From assembly GCA_029448655.1 (NCBI GenBank), contig JACCLO010000002.1, positions 4,464,001 through 4,528,000 on the forward strand: 64,000 nt of DNA, in the 5' to 3' direction. Made by a program: the position numbers and the translations under genes. The DNA is from Wolfiporia cocos. Its lineage: Eukaryota > Basidiomycota > Agaricomycetes > Polyporales > Phaeolaceae. Each line of letters starts with the position of its first letter. Position 1 is the first letter of the stretch. Below, one piece after another: positions 44,623-56,363 of the stretch. Below the pieces are notes generated by a model. That model was not told where the DNA came from. It saw only the letters and a list, made by a program, of their open reading frames with translations, and made no database searches.

Positions 44623-47264
44623 GATGTAAGAATCAAATATGTCACAGATCGTCGAGCTTTGAGAAGATATGGTCAATGAGTTTGGCATCGGTAGAATGGC
44701 GCTGTAATATAATCCTCGGGTCGGTTGGCAAGGATAATCTTCGTCTGTTGAACACGTTCCAGTGGCTGCTGTGGCCGAAGGCCGAACTAACCCGATAAGG
44801 CAGTTGGCGTTCCATGGGAAGTAGAGAACACTTATCGATGAGCCACAGCTTGCCACTTGCCACTCGGACGTATGGCAGTCCGTCTTGCAGCATTGATCTG
44901 TGCCACTAGGAGTGGCTAGTGCTAGTGCGCAGGCTGTAGTAGAGGCAATCATTCCTCAACCAATTGCCGTGCCACTCAACTAATTGGAGAGGGATGCAAG
45001 GGAGATAACAGCGCATTTTTCCTGTCCGATAATTATCAGCTTTGCTCGTCTATGTGAATGCAAAGGCTTACTACGATATACCGCCGCGGCATAAATCATA
45101 GAGAACGCCATGATATATGAGCTCGGTTTTGATCAGACCCTTGACAAGCAATCTGCCCTGCTGTTCCCTGCCTCACTTCTTTAGTGAGTATTAAAAATCA
45201 TCAGGTCTTCATCAGAATATCGCAAGTTCATCATCTAATCTATTACTGTTGTTGCGTGTCTGCTTTCTAGAGCGCATCGAGCTGACTCAAAGAGATCACA
45301 ACACGTTGCAATCACAAATCAGTATCCAGAGAGTGCTGCATATTATATCAAAATGTGCCCCACCCTCCAACTCGCAGCACGCACCTAAGTACAGATTTGA
45401 CGAACTAAGTCGCGAACATCTCTCTGAGAAAAGCTGCGCATCTCGTGTAAATGCGGGCGTGAGGGGGTACCCCCTGTGTCGCATTTCTTGCATCGTGATT
45501 CGCATCTCCAGGTATGTGCAAATGTTACAGGAGCCCTCCATCCAGCATGGTCTTGATTAAAATCTTCTCTCCAACTATTACGGGATGATCCCCGCACTGA
45601 GCGGCCGACATGTGTGATTAAATCATTCGTACGGTACGTGTTCCTTGGTAGTACTATAAGCCGATCATATTATGTGGTTTGAAAACGTGCTCGCGTGCTG
45701 TGGGGTATTGCCATCACTCCGCAGCACGACTTTTACATATTATGCTTACCTAGCGTCATGAAACACTGCCATTGCCTCGGTCTTGGATATTCACAAAGTT
45801 CGCGAGTTCGCAGTCGCATCCCCCGCGCTACCAGATACCTGGGTAGCAGGGAGTAGCACAGCGCACCGCTTTACCGTTTCAAACACGGAGTCAGAGACGA
45901 AGGCTGGTCCAAGGGTATGGTCCACAGTTGACGGCGAGCGCACCTCGATTCCACAACCACCAGTGAGAGGCCGCGCTGGACTCAAAGCTATTCCATGACG
46001 CCATAACGTACTTTTACAGATGCCCCAGATGCCCCCATGAGTTGATACGGTCCCCTAGACGTATGTATGGGGGAGAGGATAGTGTCGAGTAAGGTTGAGC
46101 CATATATCATCCGCAAATTACAGTAAGCACAGCACAAAGCCGCGGTCGCCACAATCAAGCCGTCTGACCAAAAGCAAGTGGAGCAGCGCTCACGAGGATT
46201 TGGCGGAACATTATTGCACGCAGACTCCCGACGTACCTATCGTTGTGCATCAAATTGCAGATATATTTCAATCTAACTCACCAGGAGCCCACAGACACCA
46301 GAGAGTCGTAGGCTCACCGCCTGTTGGCGTACAGTGAAACGTGCTTAGCTTGCGATGTAACGTCTCGCGTGCTGCGGGCACCCTCAAATCGGAGCGAGAT
46401 GCCAAGGCTCCGACCGAGCCCAAACTGATTCGGAAGTCGCTAGCCTACCGAGGCTGTGTTACGCCTTGAGCGGTCCTGGGTAGTACGTTTGCTGTCTTTT
46501 AAGATGGACGTAGGATTGTATGCAGAAGCCTGAGGTTCGAATGTAGGACTGCAGCGCAAGTCTAGTCCCGAAGCATGAAGCAGCCCCGGAGCGCCCGCTG
46601 CAGCCACGATCACGTGTTTATTGCTTACTAATCGATAAGTTACGCGTCGCGACGCGTCCCTCGGCAATGAGCAATGTCATCTAACGGGCTTCAGCAGTTC
46701 ATTTACTCCGGACTTGACCATACGACGCCAACAGGTATCGACGACACACGTACAGCTTTCTCGGCGCCGGAAAACACCATCATATCTGCTTTACAACTAC
46801 GGAACACGCAGCAAGGCCAGGGTCCGCCTTGCACATACAACCGATTCACACCGGGTGCATACCACGACTTCGCAGCATTTATATAAGCCACATGACTGTC
46901 AGTGGCCTACGATTAATCTTTCGTAATGCTGCCCTCGAGCCCGAGCTTTCAGGGGTAGCGTTTGAGTTTGATGGGCGCCCATGATGAGCTAGCGCTCATT
47001 GATCATCGCCTTGGATTTTGAATAAATGACAGGAGGTTGGTGAAACGTGCTCCCTTCCTTCCCCAAGTCGTGCAGCAAGCAAGTGCGCGAGCACGCAGGC
47101 CGACGCAACGATCTTTCCCCAACATCTACCAAGACCTCCCCGGTCGTTGGCAAGTACATTACCCCTCGCCCTATATTACGAAACACGGTACGTATACAGT
47201 CTCTGCCCTGAACCCGCACTGACCGCATTGGGTCGTGCACTAGATTATTGGTCTTCTTACCGTC
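44623..47264. other. 2.6-kb intergenic region
   Basis: Short open frames on both strands (for example 45249-45560 plus and 46674-46886 plus) have no conserved features. No tRNA, repeat or domain was recognised. Bases about 46900-47264 probably include the promoter of the next gene. Confidence 0.45.
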
Positions 47265-49310
47265 ATGTATCGCCCCTCGATGACCCCCTCGATGCTTGTG
47301 GTCTACTTCCTCTTATATCCTGCCCATCTGGTCGCTGCAGTTCCAAATGGTATCGCGGCGCAGAAGCGCGCGACTTCGACGAGCTCTGTGGCACCTCCGA
47401 CGCGCTCTGATATCCCGCTTCTATTTGATCAGCACGGGCGGTATATCATACCGGTGGGCATGGTGAGTGATCTCGAAGACCTTCCTGCCTCGCGTCTTCG
47501 AGCTGTCTGATGATGTCCGCATCAATCAAAGTCAACCGGTGCCGACGAGCAACACTTCAATTTCACACTCGCAACAAGTACCGGGATGACCTCGGTCGCG
47601 GGGACAGGATGTAGCTCGTGCAGTGGCGTTGACTTGTCCGTTGATTTATGTAATATTCGGGGCGTCCTGATCACTAAACTGCGCTTAGGTACAATCAGTC
47701 CGCGTCCGATACAGCCAAGTCCCTGCAAGGCTCGGACAGCGTATCATTTGTCGGTGGCTCATTCAATGGCTCCGTTATCAAGGAGGACTGCAGCATGAAG
47801 ACCGCCAATGGCTCAGCGTGGCAGTACCTCAACCAGACAAGTCGGTGTTCCATTGGACACACTTCCCGTATCCGAGCTGATCGACCATCATCAACACAGT
47901 CGTCGTCGCGAACGCTCAGAACAACGCCTCTGTCTTTGCCAATGGCGTTTCCGGCGTACTCGGCCTTGGGACGAACCGCATTCCGACAACGAGTTCGAAC
48001 TCTAGCGGATTCACCCCCACATTCGACGACACGATCTACGGCCAGTGGCTGCTCAGTCACCCGGGCCAGGACGCGTTCCACTTCGGGCTGGACATCCAGC
48101 CGCCCGTCATCACGCCCACGAGCAGCTCCGGCCAAGCTACCGCTTCCCCCACGTCGACGAGCGCAGGGACGTTGCACTGGCTTGAGCCAGACACAAGCGC
48201 ATACAATACGGACAAGATCGTATACAAGAACGTGCAGGCGAACGAATCTGTCGTGTATGCGTCGGGGAGCCAGCCTGACTGGTCGGTTCTGCTCGACGGC
48301 TGGACGTTCAACAGCGGAGGGAACCAGCTGTCGAACTCGCAGCAGATGATGTCGACGATGGACCCGTACTATACGGACATCTACTTCCCGTTAGAGGAGG
48401 CGCAGCTCATCAGTACGTCTATACAGGGACTTGAATGGAGCGTTGCACGGGCTCATTGAGGGCTGCAGACTCGGCGATATCGGGATCGAACCTGCAGACG
48501 GACCTGTCTACGCTCGCCGGGCAAACGCAGACATGGACGGTCCCGTGCGACGCGTCATTCAGCTTCTCGGTTCAAATTGACAGCGAGACCTTTACGCTGG
48601 ACCAGTCTGTGCTCGTTATAAAACTCGGCGATGGCAGCTGCGCGAGCGCAATCGAGGGCTGGGTAGACTCCTCAGTGGAAGAGTATCTCTTCGGCTCTCT
48701 ATTCATCAGCCAGATCTATGTGTACGTCCCCCTTTTGGCGCTTGATCTCACCCACGCTCATATCGGTGCATGCAACAGCACGTGCACGATCAGCTCGAAT
48801 GGCACAGACACGATGGGCTTCGCCCCACGCGTCGTCTTCCAAAAAAGCTCGGACGTCGGCGCGATCGTGGGCGGGACGATCGGCGGCGTCGCGGGCGTGC
48901 TCTTGATCGGCGTTGCTGCATTCTTCTTCATCCGCAGCCGCCAGGACCGCGCGATGCTCCGCGACGTCGTCGCGTACGTCGAGGAGCACAAGGCCGCGCG
49001 CGCCGTCGAGCCGTACACAATCGGCGCCAGCGCGCCAGTGACGCCGCTCACGGTCATGCAGTTCGGGTCGCCGCCTGGCTCGCCTGGGATCAATGCGCCG
49101 CTCCTGCAGCATGAGCATGGAAACGAGGGCGAAGACGTCGCGCCGCCGTCGTACGAGGCGAGCGAGGTGGGCACATCGCAGCAGGTGCGGTCGGAGGCAC
49201 GCACGACAAAGGGAGAGTATGTCGTCACGACGGCGGACCAGCCCGGGGCGTCAAGCAGCGGTGAACAGGGTGCACTGCGCCCGAATCGTGTTTATACCAT
49301 TGAAGAGTGA
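47265..49310 (+). CDS. Membrane-anchored pepsin-fold protein, probable pseudo-protease
   Basis: Pepsin-like (A1) fold on a type I membrane protein. MTPSMLVVYFLLYPAHLVAA near the start is a signal peptide. The N-lobe strand reads FNFTLATSTGMTSVAGTGC where active enzymes have DTG; here the Asp is Ser. Later SFVGGSFNGSVIKEDC and VSGVLGLGTNRIP match the N-lobe core. The second catalytic position reads TMDPYYTDIYFP instead of DTGTT-like. C-lobe GWVDSSVEEYLFGSLFISQI is conserved. A glycine-rich membrane span follows (AIVGGTIGGVAGVLLIGVAA), then about 120 cytoplasmic residues with PPSYEASE. It probably lacks protease activity and may be a cell-surface binding or receptor-like protein (inference). 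Introns: about 47463-47530, 47630-47690, 47851-47910, 48413-48467 and 48721-48777. Confidence 0.85.
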
Positions 49311-49825
49311 TGCGTTTGTGTTTGCCACTCCGTATTTATTGCATTCGGCTTTGAGTTTGTGAATTGCTGGTATGCCCCTTCCTTCTTCGCCATCGTCGTT
49401 TCCTGCGCGGACGGAAAGAGCCGCACTGTATGATATAGCCGCCCCAGTGTATGAATGTATGATACGGACATCTACCGTAGTTCCAGACCCTCTGTAATGC
49501 GAGGGAGTCTCGCTCAACCGTATGTAGCACGTTGCTTAGTATTTCGGCCACGGCGGCGGCATACTTTTCAAGACGTGCTTCAATATGTGCAGGGATCTTC
49601 ATATGAAGCTGTGTTTCCTTTCACAAAACTGTGGCTCACAATACACCGGGTGGCGCAAGTGGCATGCTACATACAGTACATCTACGTCTGAAAAATATAC
49701 TGAGGAGCAGAACAACATGAAACTATAACGCATCACTAGCAACTCAAGAGTCTCGCACGATGATTGTACACCGACACCATCTTCGACCGAAGTAAACATG
49801 GGGAGAGTAACAAGTGTCGTGCGCT
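49311..49825. other. Intergenic between convergent genes
   Basis: Holds the 3' ends of the pepsin-fold gene and the DUF7704-like gene; nothing else recognised. Confidence 0.5.
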
Positions 49826-50629
49826 TCAAGCGGTCTTGCCTCTGCCCTGTTGCCCGTAGTAGTACCTCTTGCGTCCGATTCCCGCAAACCATGCAAGCCT
49901 GGACAGAAAGAAAATTGGAACATTGTCGAGGAGTCTTGAGCATGCATTGTTCATACCTTCCACTTAGGAGGACAATCACGAACGTGATGTTGCCATGTGT
50001 CATCGAATTCCATGCAAGAGGGTTGTAACGAAGATCTGCAGGGAGGCCGATCCATGACCAGATCATGCTGTTTGTTACGGCTCAGTTGCTGGATACAAAT
50101 GTCCGGCAGCGGTCCGCTTACTGTGTAACCTGCGACTTTAATTCAGTTGGATTGAATAGAATGCTCGTTCAGCCACGAACATCTGCTAATGCTAGAGCCG
50201 TGAAGCTCGCGCCCAGGATGCGCTCTTGAGCCACTGGGTTGTTGGGCAGCGCGTCCCTCACAGCGCGGAAGACGAATGTCGAGATTAGTCCTAGAAGCAG
50301 GTAGCCTTGATAACATATCAGTACCCGATGGGAGTGCGTATAGCAGTGTTCATGCGCACTCACAATTGCCAAGTTGCCAGACCGCCATGACTGTGCGCGG
50401 GTCAAGGGATCCAGCGGCGGGTATCGGGGTCGAGTCCGGGATGAGCTCGTGGTGAAACCATGTCGCGCCAGGAAAGAACCATGCCAGTACTGAAGGTAGA
50501 ATTGTCGAGGCTGACAACAACCTCATTAGCGACGCTTCAATATGATGTGAAGTGTAGTCTACCCGGCTCGATATGCAGGTACATTAGCTGGTAGAACCCA
50601 GGCAGCGCGGGGAAATCGCTCAAGACCAT
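49826..50629 (-). CDS. DUF7704-like fungal integral membrane protein
   Basis: Start MVLSDFPALPGFYQLMYLHI at 50629. The spliced exons continue STILPSVLAWFFPGATWFHH, DPRTVMAVWQLGN, CYLLLGLISTFVFRAVRDAL, RILGASFTALALADV, GLPADLRYNPLAWNSMTHGN, ITFVIVLLSGR and RLAWFAGIGRKRYYYG, ending GRGKTA. I count about four hydrophobic segments, so it is a polytopic membrane protein. The ALPGFYxL start and the WxxLxxGN-ITF end match a family of fungal membrane proteins that I recall as DUF7704; the family number is from memory. Function is unknown. It is divergent from the UPF0052 gene across 200 bp. The small exon before MIWSW is uncertain. Confidence 0.78.
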
Positions 50630-50829
50630 CGCGAGAGTAGTATTAGCAGCAATGAGTCAGTGAAGCAACCAGAACAGTACAAGCTATCTACTATTCGAGT
50701 TGGTCGTCAAGACTGGACCTGTGTGGGAGAGAGTGGCATCGAGCACGAGAGTGGCATGCTAGTAGACGCCACGATACAGCCTCTTCTTACCACCGTCACG
50801 GTCGTGAACTTGCACATATAGCTTGTTTC
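50630..50829. promoter_or_regulatory. Divergent promoter region, DUF7704-like/UPF0052
   Basis: 200 bases between two start codons on opposite strands; both promoters must overlap here. No specific motif recognised. Confidence 0.5.
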
Positions 50830-52912
50830 ATGTCCTACTTCAACCTCTCTCCTCAACCCCCACCCTCAGGTGCAGACAGCCCGGGCTCGTCCGTGTTCGA
50901 CCTCCCCACCCAGCCAGACAGGAACGCGGGCCGCCCGACGCCCAGTCCGCATACACACAATCAAGCATTCCCCGGTGCGACAGGGGAGTTCTCCGGTTAC
51001 ACGAACGTGAGGGACGACTCGCCCTCGTTTGTGGTCATATCGGGCGGGACAGGATGCAACTCGATATGCTCTGCGTTTGGGAACGCGTGCTATGTCTTGC
51101 CTGTGTCAGACGATGGGGGATCGTCAAGCGAGATCATTCGCGTCCTTGGGGGACCGTCCATTGGTGTGCTAGGTTCTGATCCCATGACAGCAGTGGAGGA
51201 TAAACGTCGCGTATATAGGTGACATTCGCTCGCGTCTGGTGCGGTTGATCCCACCAGCCCCAGAGTCCTCCCCCTTACACCGTATTCGCAACCTGCTTGC
51301 ATATCGGCTGCCTGCCGATCGTTCTGAGCGAGAAGCACGCGACGAGTGGCGAGACATCGTCGAGGGCAGGAGCAGCCTCTGGTCAGGTATCCCGAATGAC
51401 AGGAAGGAGATGATCAGAGGTAGGTCGTGAACGGATCTACTTATAGAATGTGTCCTTGAGTGCCCGTAGGATTCCTGGTGCACTTCGAGGGTGAGGTCCT
51501 TAAGCGAGCACATAAGGGATTCTCCTTTGTGAACGGAAGGTATTTGGAACATCAATCGGCTGCCAGGGAATCAACTAACAAGGTATAGCATTGGCAACTA
51601 TTTCCTCTCCGCCGCACAGATCTTCTTCAGATCTCTTCCCTCGGCCATCTTCCTCTTCTCCTCGATTACCAACAGCCAGGTACGTCCCTCTTCTCTTGCA
51701 GCGCTGAGAGGCTCTAACCATAAACAAGGCGAACATTCTCCCAGTGATCGTGACGAACCACACTGTCACCATCGCGGCCGAACTAGTCAGAGACCCTCTC
51801 CTGAGGTGCACGCTTGACTGACATTGACGCGCCCCGCCATGCTCTATACTCTGCACGCACGACTGCGTCGCACGCATGCTTCGTCTCACGCCCAAAGGAG
51901 AACGGCGCGCGACTCGTCGGCCAGTGCGAAATATCGCACCCTGTCACGGCTCCCCAGAGCATCACCATTACCGCGTCGGACTACGACTCACATCTTGGCG
52001 CGGGGGCGGATGTGGACGCGGACACGGGCGCGCTGGACGGGGTGATCTCCCCGCAGCGGAACGTGATGTTCCAGGCGGCGGCGAAGGGCGCGTACGAACC
52101 GCTCGATGCGCGGATCACGAGTGAGTGTTCGCGGAACGTGCGTGCGTGCGGAGCTGATTGATGGCGGGCAGGGCTATATTATATTAACGCGTATGGCAGC
52201 GAGATACATCCGGCGCCGAATGCCGATTACATCACTAACCTGTCGCTCAACGATGTGCTCGTGTATTCATGCGGGTCGCTTTGGACGAGGTACGATGGTA
52301 TTCTTTGCGAGCTGCGCAGGGACTCACCGCGTGATTCCAGCATTATCCCGTGTCTGGCCTTGAAGGGAGTTGCGAATGCAATTGCGCGGTCCCGCTCTCT
52401 CCGCGCGAAGGTTCTACTTCGTGAGTCCTGCTCCACCTCTTCGCTGCGATTCCTCATGCCATACAGTGAACTCACGGAACGACCGAGAAACGGACGGATA
52501 CACTGCCGCCGATTACGTGAAGTGCGTTCTGCGATCTGTAGTCATCGTCTGTGACCTCCTCACACGGCAGCGCAGGACGATCGTGCGGACACTGAACACA
52601 CCTCACCACTCAGATTCTTACGGGGGCCTCGGGCAGGCAGTCACGACGTACCCTGTGTCCGCCTTTATCACCCATCTGCTGTATCTGCGGGGGACGACGG
52701 TGGAGGTGGACATCGGCGACATTACGGTATGTCGTGAGCTCACGGAGCGGACAATTAGGGCCCTAATGCTTCCCTCGTTCGATTAGAGCCTAGGCATAAA
52801 GTGTATCGAGGTGGAAGGCTGTCCTGACGAGAGGACGGGCGTACCGCAGTTTGATGCGATCACTGTACGGGAGGCCATCCTGGGGATCATGGACGGAGAG
52901 GGGCAGGATTAG
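50830..52912 (+). CDS. UPF0052/CofD-like protein
   Basis: Rossmann-like family that includes bacterial YvcK and archaeal CofD (2-phospho-L-lactate transferase). Fungal members have no settled function; the CofD reaction should not be assumed. MSYFNLSPQPPPSGADS begins a disordered leader. FVVISGGTGCNSICSAFG and VLPVSDDGGSSSEIIRVLGG are the nucleotide-binding motifs, followed by GDIRSRLVRLIP across an intron. IGNYFLSAAQIFF is the conserved GNxFL motif. PVIVTNHTVTIAAEL, QCEISHP, GSLWTSIIPCLALKGVANAI, LNSRNDRETDGYTAADYVK and YPVSAFITHLLYLRG follow. The end is GIMDGEGQD. The core motifs are intact. Several exon edges between 51780 and 52560 were set only by family conservation. Confidence 0.87.
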
Positions 52913-53261
52913 GTCGTACGAGCGCTGTCAGGTTGATATTACTTGATTTCTTCGCAACCCCTCTATCTCCGCGCGTGCCTCAGCTTACTTTGGCCAACAG
53001 CATACGTAGTCGCCGCCGGGTTCTGTGGCCTCGCTGTAAACCGTTTCTGCAGCACTTGCCCGACTGTCCCGACCGTGTTACGTAGTGATAGAGTTTGCGG
53101 ATTCGAATTTGCGCCCAGACTATCGATATCACCGAGCTCGAAAAGGCTGAGCAGCTGACTGCCCGTTCGACCGGTGCCAGAAGCAGAAAGGCTATTTCTC
53201 TGCATTCCATTCAACGCATGTAGTTGGGCTTTGCTGAAATTGTGATGCTCTCCTCCGACCG
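52913..53261. other. Short intergenic stretch
   Basis: 349 bases between two plus-strand genes, presumably holding the terminator of one and the promoter of the next. Open frames on the minus strand have no features. Confidence 0.5.
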
Positions 53262-54437
53262 ATGAATGGCGGGACGATGACGACGACAGCGGGCGCGATA
53301 GCCGCACCCGCACTGCTCAAACGACTCGACGGCTCCGACGAGCTGAGTGCCAGCCCTGGTGAGTACAGATGCCCATCACCGGGCGTACCCTAATCACTTC
53401 CTGGGCCAAATTTGCGTCCTTCGATCCCCACGTTCAGGAAGCGAGGTCCCTGCGCAGAATCAGGATGTGCAGCGCGCGGCTACCGCCATCCCGCACACAG
53501 ACCCAGCGACCATCGCCCGCGCCGAGCCGGACCCCGCCCCGCCCGCGGCAGACCCGGAGGGCAGGATGCGCCCGCGGCAGATGACCATCGAGCTCCCCGC
53601 CGCGCCCATCGAGGTCGTGCTCGACCGCAAGCTCTCGCTCGAGGACCACTCACCCAAGCCGTGCATCGCGCCCGGCAACGCGCTGCACCTCATCGACGAC
53701 GACCCGTCCCCGCGCTCGCAGACGCCGACCTCTGTCATCGTCCTCGCCGCGGAGGACGCCGCGGAGGACGGGCGGGCCGCTGGGGAGAGCGACCGCAGCG
53801 CATCCGAGCCGCCGCCCGCCGCCCGCCCCGCGCCCCGCGTGCGCTTCCGCTCGCGAGTGCGCATCACATCGGGCGTGCACCGGCACCGGCATGGCGTGGG
53901 CGGGCCGGATGGCCAGCCGCACGCGGGTTCGGGCACGGGCACGCCCTCGTCGGGGTCGGGGTCGGAGTCGCCGTCGTCCTCCATCTCCGCGCCGCTGCGG
54001 TACCATGCGGATGAGAACGCTGCGTGGGGGCCCCTGGGGCGGAGGCTGAGTGCGTACGCCAATGCGACGCGACCGAAGCGCATGCTCGTCGTACAAGGCG
54101 ATGGCGCGGGAGACGACGGGCACTTGGGAGAGCGTGCGCCGCTGGTGAGATCCGCCCGGCGTGCGCGGTATGCAGCAACAGACAACGGGGACTCGCGTTT
54201 GCGAGAGGAGGAGGAGTTTGAGGAGGAGTTGCGCGCTGCTGCCTTGAGGGAGCAGGAGGATGCGTTTTTTGGGCCGTGGCCTCAGAGGCTGCTCAATCGA
54301 CATGTGAGTCCTCCATGCGGATGTTCCGAGCGCAGATTGTGACTGTTGATTGCGCACCCTCGCAGTGGTGGTGGTGGCACCTCGAGCCGATCATATGCTG
54401 CACGTACTGCTCAGAGGAATCCGACTACGAGGAATGA
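53262..54437 (+). CDS. Low-complexity protein with Trp/Cys-rich C-terminus
   Basis: Three exons. Exon 1 starts MNGGTMTTTAGAIAAPALLK and ends ELSASP. A roughly 100-nt intron ends at TTCAG before GSEVPAQNQD. The large second exon is Pro/Ala/Arg/Ser-rich and disordered, with RVRFRSRVRITSG, a Gly/Ser run, WGPLGRRLSAYANA, and an acidic-amphipathic EEEEFEEELRAAAL helix. It ends FFGPWPQRLLNRH. The last exon encodes WWWWHLEPIICCTYCSEESD then YEE and stop. The Trp run and CCxxC cluster at the very end look like a membrane-proximal or metal-binding tail, but this is inference. I do not recognise the family. The gene is convergent with ARO2, 281 bp away. Confidence 0.75.
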
Positions 54438-54718
54438 CCCTGGCTTGATAGCTCTCACGCACGCGCGTCCTATTTCTCATTGTTCTCTCGACTCACGTAT
54501 TCCCATTATGCATCTGCAACCTCATATCCATACCCACCCATACTCCCTAAGACGCCCCCGGTCTTCGCGGTGTAACTTATTTTCTTTTATTCTCTACTCG
54601 AACTGGGCTAGTATCACACAAGCTGTTGAACCTTCTGTGCTCTATATCAGGCACGTACAATATGAGACCGTCTTCCCTCTCTCAGAGCCCGTCTATGCTC
54701 ACTGCATCCCGTTGAGCT

Positions 54719-56363
54719 TCAAGCCGGCTTCATCATCGTCGGCGGCAGGGTCGTGATGGGCGGGAGGAGCGACCGAGCGGTCTTGCGCGCGTTCTGGATA
54801 AGCAGCTGGTCCATGATGACGAGTGCCGCCATGGCCTCGACGATGGGCACCGCGCGGGGGACGACGCACGGGTCGTGCCGCCCGCGCGCGGCGAGTGTAC
54901 CGGGGGTACCGTCGTACTGCGCGGTCTCCTGCTCTTGTGAGATCGTCGCGGGAGACTTGAACCCGAGCCTGTGCGCCAGTTTCTGCATCAGCTCCAGTCT
55001 CGCATGCCACCCGAGCCGCGCGCAACGCACCTGAAGTAGATGTCCTCCCCGTTCGTGATCCCGCCCTGGACGCCGCCGCTCCAGTTGGTCTTGGTGCCGA
55101 GCGAGCCGTCGGGGCGGATCGCGAACGCGTCGTTGTGCTTGCTGCCGGGCACCTCCGTCCCGCGGAAGCCGGAGCCGATCTCGAATGCCTTGGTCGCAGG
55201 GATGGAGAGCATCGCATGCGCGAGCTTCGCCTCGAGCTTGTCGAACACGGGCTCGCCAAGGCCCGAGGGCACGCCGCGGATGACGCAGGTGACGGTGCCG
55301 CCGATCGAGTCGGACGCCTCCTTCGCGCGGAGGATGCGCTGCGTTCGCGAGCACACATTCGCATCAGTGTCATGCGTGCTGCAGGGGGAGGGAAGAACGC
55401 ACCTGCGTCATGCGCTCCGCGGTCTCGGTGTGGGGGCAGCGCGTCGGGTGGGCATCGACCTGCTCGCGCGAGATCGTGCGGAGGAGCTGCACGAACTCGG
55501 GGCTGAGCACGTCCTCGACCGCGTCGTCATCCGCGCCTGCCTGCGATGGTGGGCCGACGCTCGTGGGGAGGTGCACCTTGCCGACGGAGGAGACGAAGGC
55601 GACAATCTCGATACCATGCACGAGTTTGAGGTACTTCTCTGCGATCGCCCCTGCGGCAACACGCCCTGTAGGGAAGGCAGAACAGCGGGGTCAGCGGCTG
55701 TGGGCATGGACGGGAGGGAGGATGAAGGTGGGAGGGAGGATGGAGGTGGGAGGGGGGCCGGAGGTGGCTGATGCAAGAATTGGGTGGATAGATGTGGATG
55801 AGACGTACCAATCGTCTCGCGCGCGCTGCTGCGACCGCCACCGCTGCTGGCCTTCACGCCATACTTCTCGAGGTAGGTCCAGTCCGCGTGGCTGGGACGG
55901 GGGTACAGGTCGGTCTGTTGACATTGTCTAGATACGGCGAACGAGATGCAACAGCGAAATAGCACACCTCGGAGTAGTCGTGTGGGCGCTGGTCCTCGTT
56001 CCGGACGAGCAGCCCTATTGGCGTGCCGAGCGTGATACCGTGCTCGATCCCGGATTGTAGCTGAACGAGGTCCTTTTCATTGCGCTGCGGGGCAGGATGT
56101 TAGATAGCGAGCTTTGGGACAACCAGTGGGGAATCACACACCGGCGTGGTGAGGTTGCTCTGGCCAGGCCGCCTCCGGCTGAGCTGTGTCTGCACGTCCT
56201 GCGCTGCGAGCGGAAGGCCCTGTAGATGTTCAGATATCTACGTTCACTGGCGAGACCGGGTTGGGATACTCACTGGTGGGCAGCCGTCAATGATCGCCCC
56301 TACGGACGCACAGTGCGACTCTCCGTAGGTCGTGACGCGGAACAGAGTGCCAAAGGTGGACAT
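54719..56363 (-). CDS. ARO2: Chorismate synthase
   Basis: Last step of the shikimate pathway: 5-enolpyruvylshikimate-3-phosphate to chorismate, using reduced FMN. Start [20 protein letters not shown] (56363), with signature 1 [17 protein letters not shown]. Then [53 protein letters not shown], signature 2 region [89 protein letters not shown], and the final helix [16 protein letters not shown], ending TMMKPA. All three conserved regions are present. Fungal enzymes carry their own flavin reductase activity. Exons are short, with introns at for example about 55930-55970 and 55330-55400. Confidence 0.95.

Noticed and set aside
53460..54357. Long minus-strand frames opposite the Trp/Cys-tail gene
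   Set aside because: Antisense shadows of the GC-rich second exon; the plus-strand model has consistent introns and a defined C-terminal exon.
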